Program-made: the position numbers and the translations under genes | The notes under the pieces: generated by a model | Told to the model about the DNA's origin: nothing | Database searches by the model: none | What the model saw: only the letters and a program-made list of their open reading frames with translations | Part shown: positions 17,999-27,685 of the stretch, piece by piece | Numbering within the stretch: the stretch's first letter is position 1 | Layout of the letters: the number at the start of each line of letters is the position of its first letter | Assembly: GCA_964476835.1 (NCBI GenBank) | Contig: CAYZCE010000004.1 | Coordinates: 1-64,000 of the forward strand | Length of the DNA stretch: 64,000 nucleotides | Origin: PALSA-926 sp964476835 | Lineage (GTDB): Bacteria > Pseudomonadota > Alphaproteobacteria > Micavibrionales > UBA2020 | Direction of reading: 5' to 3'

Positions 17999-18016
17999 TT
18001 CGTCTTTATCCTTTGA

Positions 18017-18826
18017 CTAGAGATTAATCGTTCCGCGATAGACTTCCTCGGCGTCGCCGGTCATGAGGATATGGTTATCGCTTTCCCGCCATTCAATGTC
18101 CAGCGTTCCGCCATCCAGCACGACCGCGGCCTTGCGCGCGGTGAGCCCGCGCCGCACGCCCGCCACCACCGTCGCGCACGCGCCGGTGCCGCAAGCTTGC
18201 GTTATGCCAACGCCGCGCTCCCACACGCGCATGCGCAATTTATCATGTGCGAGGACTTCGGCGATCTCGACGTTGACGCGTTTGGGAAACAGCGGATGAT
18301 GCTCGACCTGCGGCCCGAGCGTCTCGAGCGGCACCGCGCTCACGTCGGCGACGAAAAACACCGCATGCGGATTGCCGACGTTGACGCCGCTCGCCTGTTT
18401 CAGTTCGCCGATGTTCACGGGAATAAAATTGACGTCTTCATCTTGCAATAGCGGAATTTCCTGCCACGCTAGATGAACAGGACCCATATCTACCGTCACC
18501 TTGTCGCTGCTTTTCCATGCTTCGAGCGTGGCGGCGCGGGTCTGCAGTTTCAGCGGGCCTTCCTGCATCAGCAGCTTCGCCACGCAGCGGCTCGCATTAC
18601 CACAGGCGCCAACTTCGCTGCCGTCCGCATTGTAAATGCGCATGAAAGCGCTCGTGTCGGGGTCGCGCGGCGGCTCGATCAGGACGATTTGGTCAAAGCC
18701 GATGCCCGTCCGGCGGTCGGCCCAGAGCCTGATTCTTTCCGCTGAAATATCAATTGCTTGCGCGCGGACGTCGATAATGACGAAGTCATTGCCGAGGCCG
18801 TGCATTTTGACGAAGGAGATTGCCAT
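18017..18826 (-). CDS. dapF: Diaminopimelate epimerase
   Basis: 269 residues. It has the N-terminal MHGLGNDFVIID, the first catalytic Cys in GACGNASRC and the second in ACGTGACAT, which are the two-base thiol pair of DapF. It interconverts LL- and meso-diaminopimelate for lysine and peptidoglycan synthesis. No strong Shine-Dalgarno is visible before the ATG. It heads the minus-strand run dapF-nudix-mtaB-ftsY-amn and is divergent from the dsbA-like gene. Confidence 0.95.
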   Translation of the reverse strand: MAISFVKMHGLGNDFVIIDVRAQAIDISAERIRLWADRRTGIGFDQIVLIEPPRDPDTSAFMRIYNADGSEVGACGNASRCVAKLLMQEGPLKLQTRAATLEAWKSSDKVTVDMGPVHLAWQEIPLLQDEDVNFIPVNIGELKQASGVNVGNPHAVFFVADVSAVPLETLGPQVEHHPLFPKRVNVEIAEVLAHDKLRMRVWERGVGITQACGTGACATVVAGVRRGLTARKAAVVLDGGTLDIEWRESDNHILMTGDAEEVYRGTINL

Positions 18827-18934
18827 GAACTGCTTATAAACCTATTTTCTCTGTTATACAATCCGTTAAGGCCCTTCCCTCATCTAAAACATTGAGTCAA
18901 GGGTGTTTTTTTGTCCATAAACCGCCAAGACGGG

Positions 18935-18964
18935 TTGATTTCCTGTTTTCGGGAAGACTATAAT
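18935..18964 (+). promoter_or_regulatory. Sigma-70-type promoter for the dsbA-like/smc unit
   Basis: TTGATT (18935-18940), 18 bases, perfect TATAAT (18959-18964), 46 bases before the translation start. The spacer contains a short TTCC/GGAA inverted repeat. Confidence 0.65.
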
Positions 18965-19010
18965 CAACACGGATTCTGAACATAGAATATTGAAAGTAAA
19001 TGAGGACGTT

Positions 19011-19889
19011 ATGTCGGAGAAGAACAACGTGCGCCTAGCCCTTATCCTGATCGTGATCGTCGCGATCGGCGTGGGATTGTTTTACATGTCGACGGGCTCG
19101 AAGCCGATCGATCAAACGGCAACGCCGCCCGCACCCGTGGCTTCCGCTGATGCGACAGCACCGGCAGCTGACACGTCCGCACCGACGCCTGCAACCGACG
19201 CAGCACCTGCTGCAGATGCCGTAACGCCGTCTGCGGCGGCGGCGACCGATGCAACTCCCGCTGCTGCCCCTGCTGAGGCCGCTCCGGTTGCTGAAGCCGC
19301 CAAGCCCGCCGACGGCAGCCTGCTGGCCGCGCCCACCGCGCTGACGATCGACGTCGCCGCCGCCATGAAGGACCGCGTCATCGGCAAGGAAGACGCGCCC
19401 GTCACCATCATCGAATACGCCTCCCTCTCCTGCCCGCACTGCGCGCACTTCACCAAGGACATCCTGCCCGAAGTGAAGAAGCAGCTGATCGACACCGGCA
19501 AGGCCAAGCTGATCTTCCGCGACTTCCCGCTCGACAGCTTCGCGCTCAAGGCGTCCGAGATGGCGCGCTGCGCGGATGCCGACAAGTATTTCGGCCTCAT
19601 CGAAGTCATCTTCAGCAGCCAAGAACGCTGGACGCAGGCGAAGGATCCGCTTGATGCGCTGGCGCAGATCGGCGCGCTCTCGGGCATGGACACCGACACC
19701 TTCAAGGCCTGCACGACCAACACCGAACTCGAGAACGCGATCCTCAAGGGCGTCAACGACGCGCAATCGCAGTTCAAGGTGCGCTCCACGCCCACCTTCG
19801 TCTTCAATAACGGCGAACAGACGCTGACCGGCGCGCAGGACGCGTCCGACTTCGTCAAGATCGTCGACAAGCTTAGCGGCGGCAAATAA
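19011..19889 (+). CDS. Membrane-anchored DsbA-family thiol:disulfide oxidoreductase
   Basis: 292 residues from the ATG at 19011 with GAGGA upstream; a TTG seven codons earlier is the alternative. An N-terminal membrane anchor (about residues 9-28) is followed by a ~75-residue Ala/Pro/Thr-rich linker. The thioredoxin-like domain has the active site CPHC at residues 141-144 and the cis-Pro region RSTPTFVFNNG. It probably oxidises exported proteins and would be recharged by DsbB (4431-4913). It lies 18 bases before smc; this dsbA-smc pairing recurs in alphaproteobacteria without an obvious functional link. Confidence 0.88.
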   Translation: MSEKNNVRLALILIVIVAIGVGLFYMSTGSKPIDQTATPPAPVASADATAPAADTSAPTPATDAAPAADAVTPSAAAATDATPAAAPAEAAPVAEAAKPADGSLLAAPTALTIDVAAAMKDRVIGKEDAPVTIIEYASLSCPHCAHFTKDILPEVKKQLIDTGKAKLIFRDFPLDSFALKASEMARCADADKYFGLIEVIFSSQERWTQAKDPLDALAQIGALSGMDTDTFKACTTNTELENAILKGVNDAQSQFKVRSTPTFVFNNGEQTLTGAQDASDFVKIVDKLSGGK

Positions 19890-19907
19890 GAATACAGGGG
19901 GAACGTC

Positions 19908-22900
19908 ATGGTACAGTTCAACAAGCTCAAGCTTTCCGGCTTCAAGTCCTTCGTCGAACCAACCGAACTTGAAATCGGCCCGGGTCTCACCGGCATCGTC
20001 GGCCCCAACGGCTGCGGCAAGTCGAACCTCGTCGAGGCGCTCCGCTGGGCGATGGGCGAAAACTCGCCCAAGCGCATGCGCAGCTCGGGCATGGACGACG
20101 TCATCTTCGCGGGCACCGACCAGCGCCCCGCGCGCAACACGGCGGAAGTCATCCTGACGCTCGACAACACCGACCGCACCGCGCCCGCCGAAATCAACGA
20201 CAGCGACGAACTCGAGATCTCCCGCAAGATCGAGCGCGAAGTCGGCTCCGTCTACAAGGTCAACGGCAAGAGCGTCCGCATGCGCGACGTCCAGCTGCTG
20301 TTCGCCGACAGCTCTATCGGCGCGCACTCGCCGGCTCTCGTGAGCCAAGGCCGCGTCGCCGACATGATCAACGCCAAGCCGCAACAGCGCCGCATGGTGC
20401 TCGAAGAAGCCGCCGGCATCTCCGGCCTGCACGCCCGCCGCCACGAGGCGGAACTGAAGCTGCGCGCCGCCGAAACCAACCTGACCCGCGTCGAAGACGT
20501 CCTCGGCTCGATGAACACGCAGCTTGAATCCCTCAAGAAGCAATCGCGTCAAGCATCCCGCTACCGCAACCTTTCCACGCACATCCAGGTCGCCGAAGGC
20601 GGCCTGCTCTACAAGCGCTGGATGGAAAGCACCACCGCCGTCACCGAAGCGCTCGCCGCGTTCGAAGCCGCCGAGAGCATCGTGCGCGAGAAGACCCTCT
20701 CCGTCACCCAGCTGACAACCGCGCAGACCGAAGCCGCCGCCGCCGTGCCGCAGCTCCGCCAGAACGAAGCCGAAGCCGCCGCCGCGCTGCAACGCCTCAA
20801 GCTCGCCTACGGCAGCCTTGAGACCGAAGAGCGCCAGGTCATCGAAGAGCGCACGAAGTCCGAGCAGCTGCTCACCCAGTACAGCAACGACGTCAGCCAC
20901 GAAAACGTGCAAAAGTCGGAAGCCAACGACACCGTCACCCGCCTGAACGATGAGCACGCAACGCTGGAACAAGACAGCGAACAGCAGGCCGAGAACGAAG
21001 AAAGCGCCCGCCTCCTCGCCGAAGAACAGCAGCAATCGGTCGAAAAGTCCGAAGGCGAAGTCTCCGAACTGACCGAAGAAGTCGCCGCTCAGGACGCAGC
21101 CCGCAACGCCGCGCAACGCGCCCTGCAAGACCTCGAGCGCCGCCACGCGCACATCGTCTCGCGCAAGGAAAGCCTCGAGAACGAATACGCGACCCTCCTC
21201 GCCAACACGCCCGCCAAAGCGCAGTTGGAAGAAGTCGCGGCCGCGATCGTTGTCTCTGAAGAAACCTATGCCCAAGCCGTCGCCGCCTTCGACGCCGCCG
21301 AAGCGACCCGCGCCACTGCTGAAACCGCGCAATCGGATGCGACCGAGCAGTTCCAGTCCGTGCAAAAGACTTTCGGCCAACTGACCGCCGAAGCCGACGC
21401 GCTGCGCCGCATCCTGAAGAGCCAGCAGTCCGACTACCAGCCTGTCCTCGACCTGCTTGCGGTCGAAGCCGGCCTTGAAAAGGCCATGGCCGTCGCGCTC
21501 GGCGACGACCTGCAAGCGACGCTCGACGGCTCCGCGCCGATCTTCTGGCGCGAACTGCCGGAATTCTCGGCATCCGCCACCCTGCCCGCACAAGCCAAGC
21601 CGCTGACGCAATTCGTCCAAGGCCCCGCCGCGCTGTCGCGCACGCTGTCGCAAATCGGCGTCGTCGATACGGCTGACATCGCCGAAGCGATCATGTCCGA
21701 ACTGCAGCCCGGCCAGTGCCTCGTCACGCTCGACGGCGGCGCATGGCGTTGGGACGGCCTCGTCGTCACGCCGAACGCAGAAAACGCCGCCGCGATCCGC
21801 CTGCAGCAAAAAAACCGCCTCGCCGACCTCGACGCCGAGATCGCCGTCGTTCAGGTAAAGCTGGATGAAGCGCGTGCGACGCTTGACGCCGCCCGCCAAG
21901 CCCGCAGCGCCGCCATCGACGCCGTCAACGCCGCGCGTCAAGCATTCAAGTCGTCCGAGGAAACCCTCAACGGCCAGCGCCGCAGCCACGCACGCCTGAC
22001 CGCGCAGCTGAGCGAAGTCACCGCCCGCCTCTCCGGCCTCGAAGCCTCCATCGGCAACGCGGCTGAAGAAGTCGAAGCGCTGTCCGGCCAGATCGTAGAA
22101 GCGCAAACGGCTTATGCCGCACTCCCCGATACCGTCGAGAGCCGTGAAAAGATCGTCGCGCTCAAGACCTCCCTCGGTGAAGCGCGCCAAACGCTGGCCG
22201 AGCGCCAGGCCTCCTACGCGGAAATCCGCCGCGCCGGCGAAGCCCGCAATCGTCGCATGGCGCAGATCACCGACGAAGTCGGCGTCTGGAACTCCCGCCT
22301 CGAGCGCATCGACCTGCGCGTGATCGAGCTCGAAGAACGCATCCAGCAGGCGCAAGACGTCATCAACCGCCTCGCCGAGCGTCCCGCGCAAATCGCGCAG
22401 GAGAAGCAGGGCCTGATGAGCCACATCTCCGACGCCGAGCAAAAGCGTCAGGATGCCGCCGACGTGCTGGTCTCCGCCGAGAACACCTCGAACGAGCTGG
22501 CGCGCGAGTTGCGCGCGTCCGAAAGCGCCCTGTCCGACGCCCGCGAAGCCCGCGCCATGGCGCAGGCGAGCGTCAACACCTCGCAGCACACCCAGGCGGG
22601 CATCGAGGCGACCATCCATGAAAAGTTCGCCTGCACGCCCGAAGAAATGGTGGCGCGCCTCGAACTCATCGTCGCCGAACTCCCCGGCATCGAGGAACTG
22701 GCGCAAAAGCTCGACCGCCTCGTCCGCGAGCGCGACAACATGGGCCCCGTGAACCTGCGCGCCGAAGTGGAAAGCCAGGAAATCACCGAGCAGATGACCA
22801 CGATGCAGACCGAGCGCGACGACCTTGTCCAAGCGATCGAGAAGCTGCGCGAAGGCATCAACACCCTCAACAAGGAAGCGCGCCAGCGCCTGCTGTCGGC

Positions 22901-23366
22901 CTTCGACACGGTCAACGCGCACTTCCAGAAGCTGTTCACCCGCCTCTTCAACGGCGGCTCCGCGCACCTCAAGCTGATCGAGGCGGACGACCCCCTCGAA
23001 GCCGGCCTCGAGATCTTCGCGCAGCCCCCGGGCAAGAAGCTGCAAGCCCTCTCGCTCCTCTCGGGCGGCGAGCAGACGCTGACCTCCATCGCGCTGATCT
23101 TCGGCATGTTCCTCACGAACCCCGCCCCGATCTGCGTCCTCGATGAAGTTGACGCCCCCCTGGACGAAAGCAACGTCGACCGCTATTGCATGCTCCTCGA
23201 AGACCTCGTCAAGGAATGCCGCACCCGCTTCATGGTCATCACCCACCACCGCATGACCATGGCGCGCATGGATCGCCTCTACGGCGTCACCATGAGCGAA
23301 CGCGGCGTGTCGCAATTGGTCTCCGTCGACCTCAAGCAACACGACCTGAACCTCGAAGCTGCGTAA
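19908..23366 (+). CDS. smc: Chromosome segregation ATPase SMC
   Basis: 1152 residues, full length. Walker A GPNGCGKS is at residues 32-39. Two long coiled coils surround a hinge near residues 500-640, and the ABC signature LSGGEQ (about 1051-1056) and Walker B ICVLDEVDAPLD (about 1075-1086) are at the C-terminus. With ScpA and ScpB, both encoded at 49.8-51.5 kb, it forms the condensin that loads at parS and aligns chromosome arms. The coiled-coil regions are very Ala/Glu-rich. It is the last gene of its unit, closed by a terminator. Confidence 0.97.
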   Translation: MVQFNKLKLSGFKSFVEPTELEIGPGLTGIVGPNGCGKSNLVEALRWAMGENSPKRMRSSGMDDVIFAGTDQRPARNTAEVILTLDNTDRTAPAEINDSDELEISRKIEREVGSVYKVNGKSVRMRDVQLLFADSSIGAHSPALVSQGRVADMINAKPQQRRMVLEEAAGISGLHARRHEAELKLRAAETNLTRVEDVLGSMNTQLESLKKQSRQASRYRNLSTHIQVAEGGLLYKRWMESTTAVTEALAAFEAAESIVREKTLSVTQLTTAQTEAAAAVPQLRQNEAEAAAALQRLKLAYGSLETEERQVIEERTKSEQLLTQYSNDVSHENVQKSEANDTVTRLNDEHATLEQDSEQQAENEESARLLAEEQQQSVEKSEGEVSELTEEVAAQDAARNAAQRALQDLERRHAHIVSRKESLENEYATLLANTPAKAQLEEVAAAIVVSEETYAQAVAAFDAAEATRATAETAQSDATEQFQSVQKTFGQLTAEADALRRILKSQQSDYQPVLDLLAVEAGLEKAMAVALGDDLQATLDGSAPIFWRELPEFSASATLPAQAKPLTQFVQGPAALSRTLSQIGVVDTADIAEAIMSELQPGQCLVTLDGGAWRWDGLVVTPNAENAAAIRLQQKNRLADLDAEIAVVQVKLDEARATLDAARQARSAAIDAVNAARQAFKSSEETLNGQRRSHARLTAQLSEVTARLSGLEASIGNAAEEVEALSGQIVEAQTAYAALPDTVESREKIVALKTSLGEARQTLAERQASYAEIRRAGEARNRRMAQITDEVGVWNSRLERIDLRVIELEERIQQAQDVINRLAERPAQIAQEKQGLMSHISDAEQKRQDAADVLVSAENTSNELARELRASESALSDAREARAMAQASVNTSQHTQAGIEATIHEKFACTPEEMVARLELIVAELPGIEELAQKLDRLVRERDNMGPVNLRAEVESQEITEQMTTMQTERDDLVQAIEKLREGINTLNKEARQRLLSAFDTVNAHFQKLFTRLFNGGSAHLKLIEADDPLEAGLEIFAQPPGKKLQALSLLSGGEQTLTSIALIFGMFLTNPAPICVLDEVDAPLDESNVDRYCMLLEDLVKECRTRFMVITHHRMTMARMDRLYGVTMSERGVSQLVSVDLKQHDLNLEAA

Positions 23367-23394
23367 AGAGGGCTGTTTCCGTCCTCTTTCCTGT

Positions 23395-23426
23395 AAAAAA
23401 GCCGCCTTGCAAAGGGCGGCTTTTTT
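23395..23426 (+). terminator. Rho-independent terminator after smc
   Basis: A run, then GCCGCC (23401-23406), GGCGGC (23415-23420) and six T. It is symmetric, so usable on both strands, and lies 30 bases after the smc stop. Confidence 0.9.
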
Positions 23427-23442
23427 GCGCTAGGACTCTTGT

Positions 23443-24384
23443 ATGTCCAACGCCTCCTACATCGTCGCCGCGCTTTACAAGTTCGCCCCCCTCGCCGACC
23501 TGCCGGCGATGCAGGCGGAGATCTTGGACGTCTGCAAGCGGAACAACATCTGCGGCACCCTGCTGCTGGCGCAAGAGGGCATCAACGGCACCATCGCGGG
23601 CAGCCGCGAAGGCATTGACGAGACGCTGGCGTTCCTGCGCTCTTATCCCTACCTGCACGATCTTGAACACAAGGAGTCGACCGCGACAGAAGAGCCGTTC
23701 TACCGCATGAAGGTGCGCCTCAAGAAAGAGATCGTCACCATTGGCCTGCCCGAAGTCGATCCCAACGAGACGGTCGGCACCTACCTCGAGCCGGAGGAAT
23801 GGAACAAGGTCATCTCCGACCCCGACACCGTCGTCATCGACACGCGCAACGACTACGAAGTCAAGATCGGCACCTTCAAGGGCGCGGTCGACCCGCATAC
23901 CAAGACCTTCCGCGAATTCCCGAACTATGTGCAATCGCACTTCTCGCCGGACAAAAACAAGAAAGTCGCCATGTTCTGCACCGGCGGCATCCGCTGCGAG
24001 AAGGCGTCGGCCTACATGAAGAATCTGGGGTTCGAGGAGGTCTATCACCTCAAGGGCGGGATCCTTAAATACCTCGAGACCGTGCCGAAAGAGGAAAGCC
24101 TGTGGGAGGGCGATTGCTTCGTCTTCGACCAGCGCGTGTCAGTCAGGCATGGCCTGCATCAGGGCGATTACGTGCTCTGCCCCTCTTGCCGCCATCCGGT
24201 CGGGCCCGAGGACCGCAAGAGCGCGAAGTATATCGAGGGCGTCGCCTGCCCCAATTGCCACGACGCGCTGACGCCTGAAAAACGCGCCGCCGCCGCCGAG
24301 CGCCAGCGCCAGATCAAGCTGGCCGAAGCGCGCGGGGAAAAGCACATCGGCGCGCTATACGCGGCCGAGGGCGACGAGGATTAA
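23443..24384 (+). CDS. trhO: tRNA uridine(34) hydroxylase TrhO (rhodanese family)
   Basis: 313 residues. An acylphosphatase-like N-terminal domain is followed by a rhodanese domain with the active-site loop MFCTGGIRCEK (about residues 177-187) and a C-terminal Cys-rich segment (CPSCRHP, CPNCHD). This is the layout of YceA/TrhO, which oxygen-dependently hydroxylates U34 in a subset of tRNAs. AGGA lies about 8 bases before the ATG. It is convergent with the next gene, overlapping by four bases, and uses the smc terminator region as its upstream boundary. Confidence 0.9.
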   Translation: MSNASYIVAALYKFAPLADLPAMQAEILDVCKRNNICGTLLLAQEGINGTIAGSREGIDETLAFLRSYPYLHDLEHKESTATEEPFYRMKVRLKKEIVTIGLPEVDPNETVGTYLEPEEWNKVISDPDTVVIDTRNDYEVKIGTFKGAVDPHTKTFREFPNYVQSHFSPDKNKKVAMFCTGGIRCEKASAYMKNLGFEEVYHLKGGILKYLETVPKEESLWEGDCFVFDQRVSVRHGLHQGDYVLCPSCRHPVGPEDRKSAKYIEGVACPNCHDALTPEKRAAAAERQRQIKLAEARGEKHIGALYAAEGDED

Positions 24385-24998
24385 CCCTTCTTTTTCGTGG
24401 CGCAGCCGTCGCCTTGTTCGCAGGCGCGGCATTTGTCGCGCTGGCCGTCCCACTTCTTCTGGAAGTCATCGCCGTCGCCGTAGTCGATGAAATCGTAATA
24501 ACGGTCGTGCATGCCTTTGGCCTTCTTGGCGTGCTTGATCGGGCACCAGTATTGCTCGGTGCGGCCGGCGACTTCGCGCGCGTAGGCGATGACGCCGTTG
24601 CCGTACTCGCAATAGATGCAGTTTATTTTCTGGATGATGTTGAGGTACGCGAGATACTTGCGGTCCATCACCACGTATTCGCCGCGTTTGACCTTGGGGA
24701 TGCCGTAAACCGGGAAACAGATCGCCTGATAGAACGTGATGAACAGGTCGAGCAGCACGAAGGGAATGATGCAGCTGTAGATCACCGGCGCCGTCACGAA
24801 CATCATGATGGGCGACGTGCGCAGGAAGCGCGACAGCTTCATCCGCAGCAGGCGGTGGCGGACGACGACTTCCTGCTCGAAGACGACGCGCTCGCGCTCG
24901 AGGCGGTAGCGGAAGCGCGTGCGGCGTTCCTCGAGCCCCTGTTCGACGTCGTGCTGGATCTCGGAGAGCTTCTCGCGGATCTTGTCGGCCAGTTCCAT
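24381..24998 (-). CDS. Membrane-associated protein with paired Cys motifs, unknown
   Basis: 205 residues. A charged helical N-terminus (about residues 1-50) leads into two hydrophobic segments (IMMFVTAPVIYSCIIPFVLLD; FITFYQAICFPVYG). The C-terminal domain contains CIYCEYGNG, EQYWCPIKHA and CRACEQGDGC, seven Cys in total with a His, arranged like zinc- or Fe-S-binding sites. GAGAAAC precedes the ATG. It looks like a conserved bacterial family that I cannot name. It is transcribed alone, divergent from kbl. Confidence 0.6.
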   Translation of the reverse strand: MELADKIREKLSEIQHDVEQGLEERRTRFRYRLERERVVFEQEVVVRHRLLRMKLSRFLRTSPIMMFVTAPVIYSCIIPFVLLDLFITFYQAICFPVYGIPKVKRGEYVVMDRKYLAYLNIIQKINCIYCEYGNGVIAYAREVAGRTEQYWCPIKHAKKAKGMHDRYYDFIDYGDGDDFQKKWDGQRDKCRACEQGDGCATKKKG

Positions 24999-25082
24999 GT
25001 GTTTCTCCTTCGTCTGTAATTCTATTCTGGAAAAATAGGCGCGGTGTGAAATCTCCCCGGGATTGTGCTATATTTCGCGGGC

Positions 25083-26269
<1,187 letters not shown>

Positions 26270-26273
<4 letters not shown>

Positions 26274-26518
26274 CCGCCATTTACCTGCTCCTCGCCTATA
26301 TCCTGCCGATCCCGCTGATCTGGGCATGCTTCCACTACCACCTCTATGAGAACATGCCGGACATGCAGCGCATGCTGGCCATCGCCGTCACGGCCTTCGC
26401 GCCATCGGCGGTGCTGATGATCGTCGTGCTCAAGCGCCTCCTGCATTTGCTCTTTTACATCATGCTGGTGCTCGGCGCGCTCTATGGATTGCAACGCCTT
26501 GGATTTATCAAGCCATGA
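26270..26518 (+). CDS. Small two- or three-helix membrane protein between kbl and tdh
   Basis: 82 residues from a GTG that overlaps the kbl stop (GTGA); GGGAG sits 8 bases upstream. Hydrophobic segments lie at about residues 3-20, 36-53 and 58-78, so it is an integral membrane protein. Its stop in turn overlaps the tdh start (ATGA), so it is translationally embedded in the threonine-degradation operon. No known motif. A role in threonine or glycine handling is suggested only by position. Confidence 0.65.
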
Positions 26519-27543
26519 AAGCCCTCTATAAAAAAGAAGCCAAGCCCGGCATCTGGATGAAGACGGATGCGCCGATCCCCGAGATCGGCCCCAACGACGT
26601 CCTTATCAAGATCAAAAAGACCGCCATCTGCGGCACCGACATCCATATCTATAACTGGGATGAATGGTCGCAGAAGACCGTGCCGGTTGGGCTCATCACC
26701 GGCCATGAATATGTCGGCGTGATCGAGAAGGTCGGCGCGGAGGTCAAGGGCTTCAAGCCCGGCGACCGCGTCTGCGGCGAAGGCCACATCACCTGCGGGC
26801 ATTGCCGCAACTGCCGCAGCGGCAAGCAGCACTTGTGCATCGAGCAGCGCGGCGTCGGTGTCAACCGTCAGGGCGCCTTCGCGGAATATCTGTCGCTGCC
26901 CGCCGTCAATACAGTGCGCATCCCCGACGACGTCAGCGACGATGTCGCCGCGTTCTTCGATCCCTTCGGCAACGCGGCGCATACCGCGCTCTCGTTTGAC
27001 CTTGTCGGCGAGGACGTACTGGTGACGGGCGCAGGCCCCATCGGCATCATGGCGGCGGCGATCTGCCGCTTCGTCGGCGCGCGCCACGTCGTCATTACCG
27101 ATATCAACGACTACCGCCTCGAACTTGCGCGCAAGATGGGCATCAAGCACACCGTCAACGTGAGCCGCGACAAGCTCGAAGACGTGATGAAGTCTCTCAA
27201 GATGACCGAGGGCTTCGACGTCGGCCTCGAGATGTCGGGCAACGCGCAAGCCTTCCGCCAACTGATCGACCGCATGCGCCCCTCGGGCAAGATCGCCCTG
27301 CTGGGCATTCCGCCCGGCGACGTCAGCATCGACTGGAGCCGCGTGATCTTCAAGGGCCTGACCATGAAGGGCATCTACGGTCGCGAGATGTTCGAGACGT
27401 GGCACAAGATGATCTCGCTCGTGCAATCCGGCTTCGACCTCACGCCCATCATCACCCACCGCTACCCCGCCGAGGATTTCGAGAAAGCCTTCCAGGCCAT
27501 GGCCTCGGGCAATTCGGGCAAAGTCCTTCTGGAATGGGCGTAA
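26515..27543 (+). CDS. tdh: L-threonine 3-dehydrogenase
   Basis: 342 residues, a zinc-dependent medium-chain dehydrogenase. The catalytic zinc Cys is C39 in AICGTDIH, with GHEYVG following. The structural zinc loop is CGHCRNCRSGKQHLC, and the Rossmann motif GAGPIGIMA binds NAD. It oxidises threonine to 2-amino-3-ketobutyrate, the substrate of Kbl, encoded at the head of the operon. Length and sequence match the E. coli-type Tdh closely. Confidence 0.96.
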   Translation: MKALYKKEAKPGIWMKTDAPIPEIGPNDVLIKIKKTAICGTDIHIYNWDEWSQKTVPVGLITGHEYVGVIEKVGAEVKGFKPGDRVCGEGHITCGHCRNCRSGKQHLCIEQRGVGVNRQGAFAEYLSLPAVNTVRIPDDVSDDVAAFFDPFGNAAHTALSFDLVGEDVLVTGAGPIGIMAAAICRFVGARHVVITDINDYRLELARKMGIKHTVNVSRDKLEDVMKSLKMTEGFDVGLEMSGNAQAFRQLIDRMRPSGKIALLGIPPGDVSIDWSRVIFKGLTMKGIYGREMFETWHKMISLVQSGFDLTPIITHRYPAEDFEKAFQAMASGNSGKVLLEWA

Positions 27544-27685
27544 AAGCTTCCGGCAGCCCCGTTATATCTATAGTTTATGTAAATATGTGGCAGCATCAAG
27601 CTTTTAGTAATTGAGCGGTTTTCGCTCTTGGGGCATGGTAGGCTCCGTCATTCATTTTTATCACCATCTGCGAAGGAGAATCCGC

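Noticed and set aside
19035..23342. A 1435-codon open frame antisense to dsbA-like/smc
   Set aside because: It mirrors the high-GC third positions of smc; its composition (Asp/Gly/Leu/Arg runs) and lack of motifs mark it as a shadow of the real genes.
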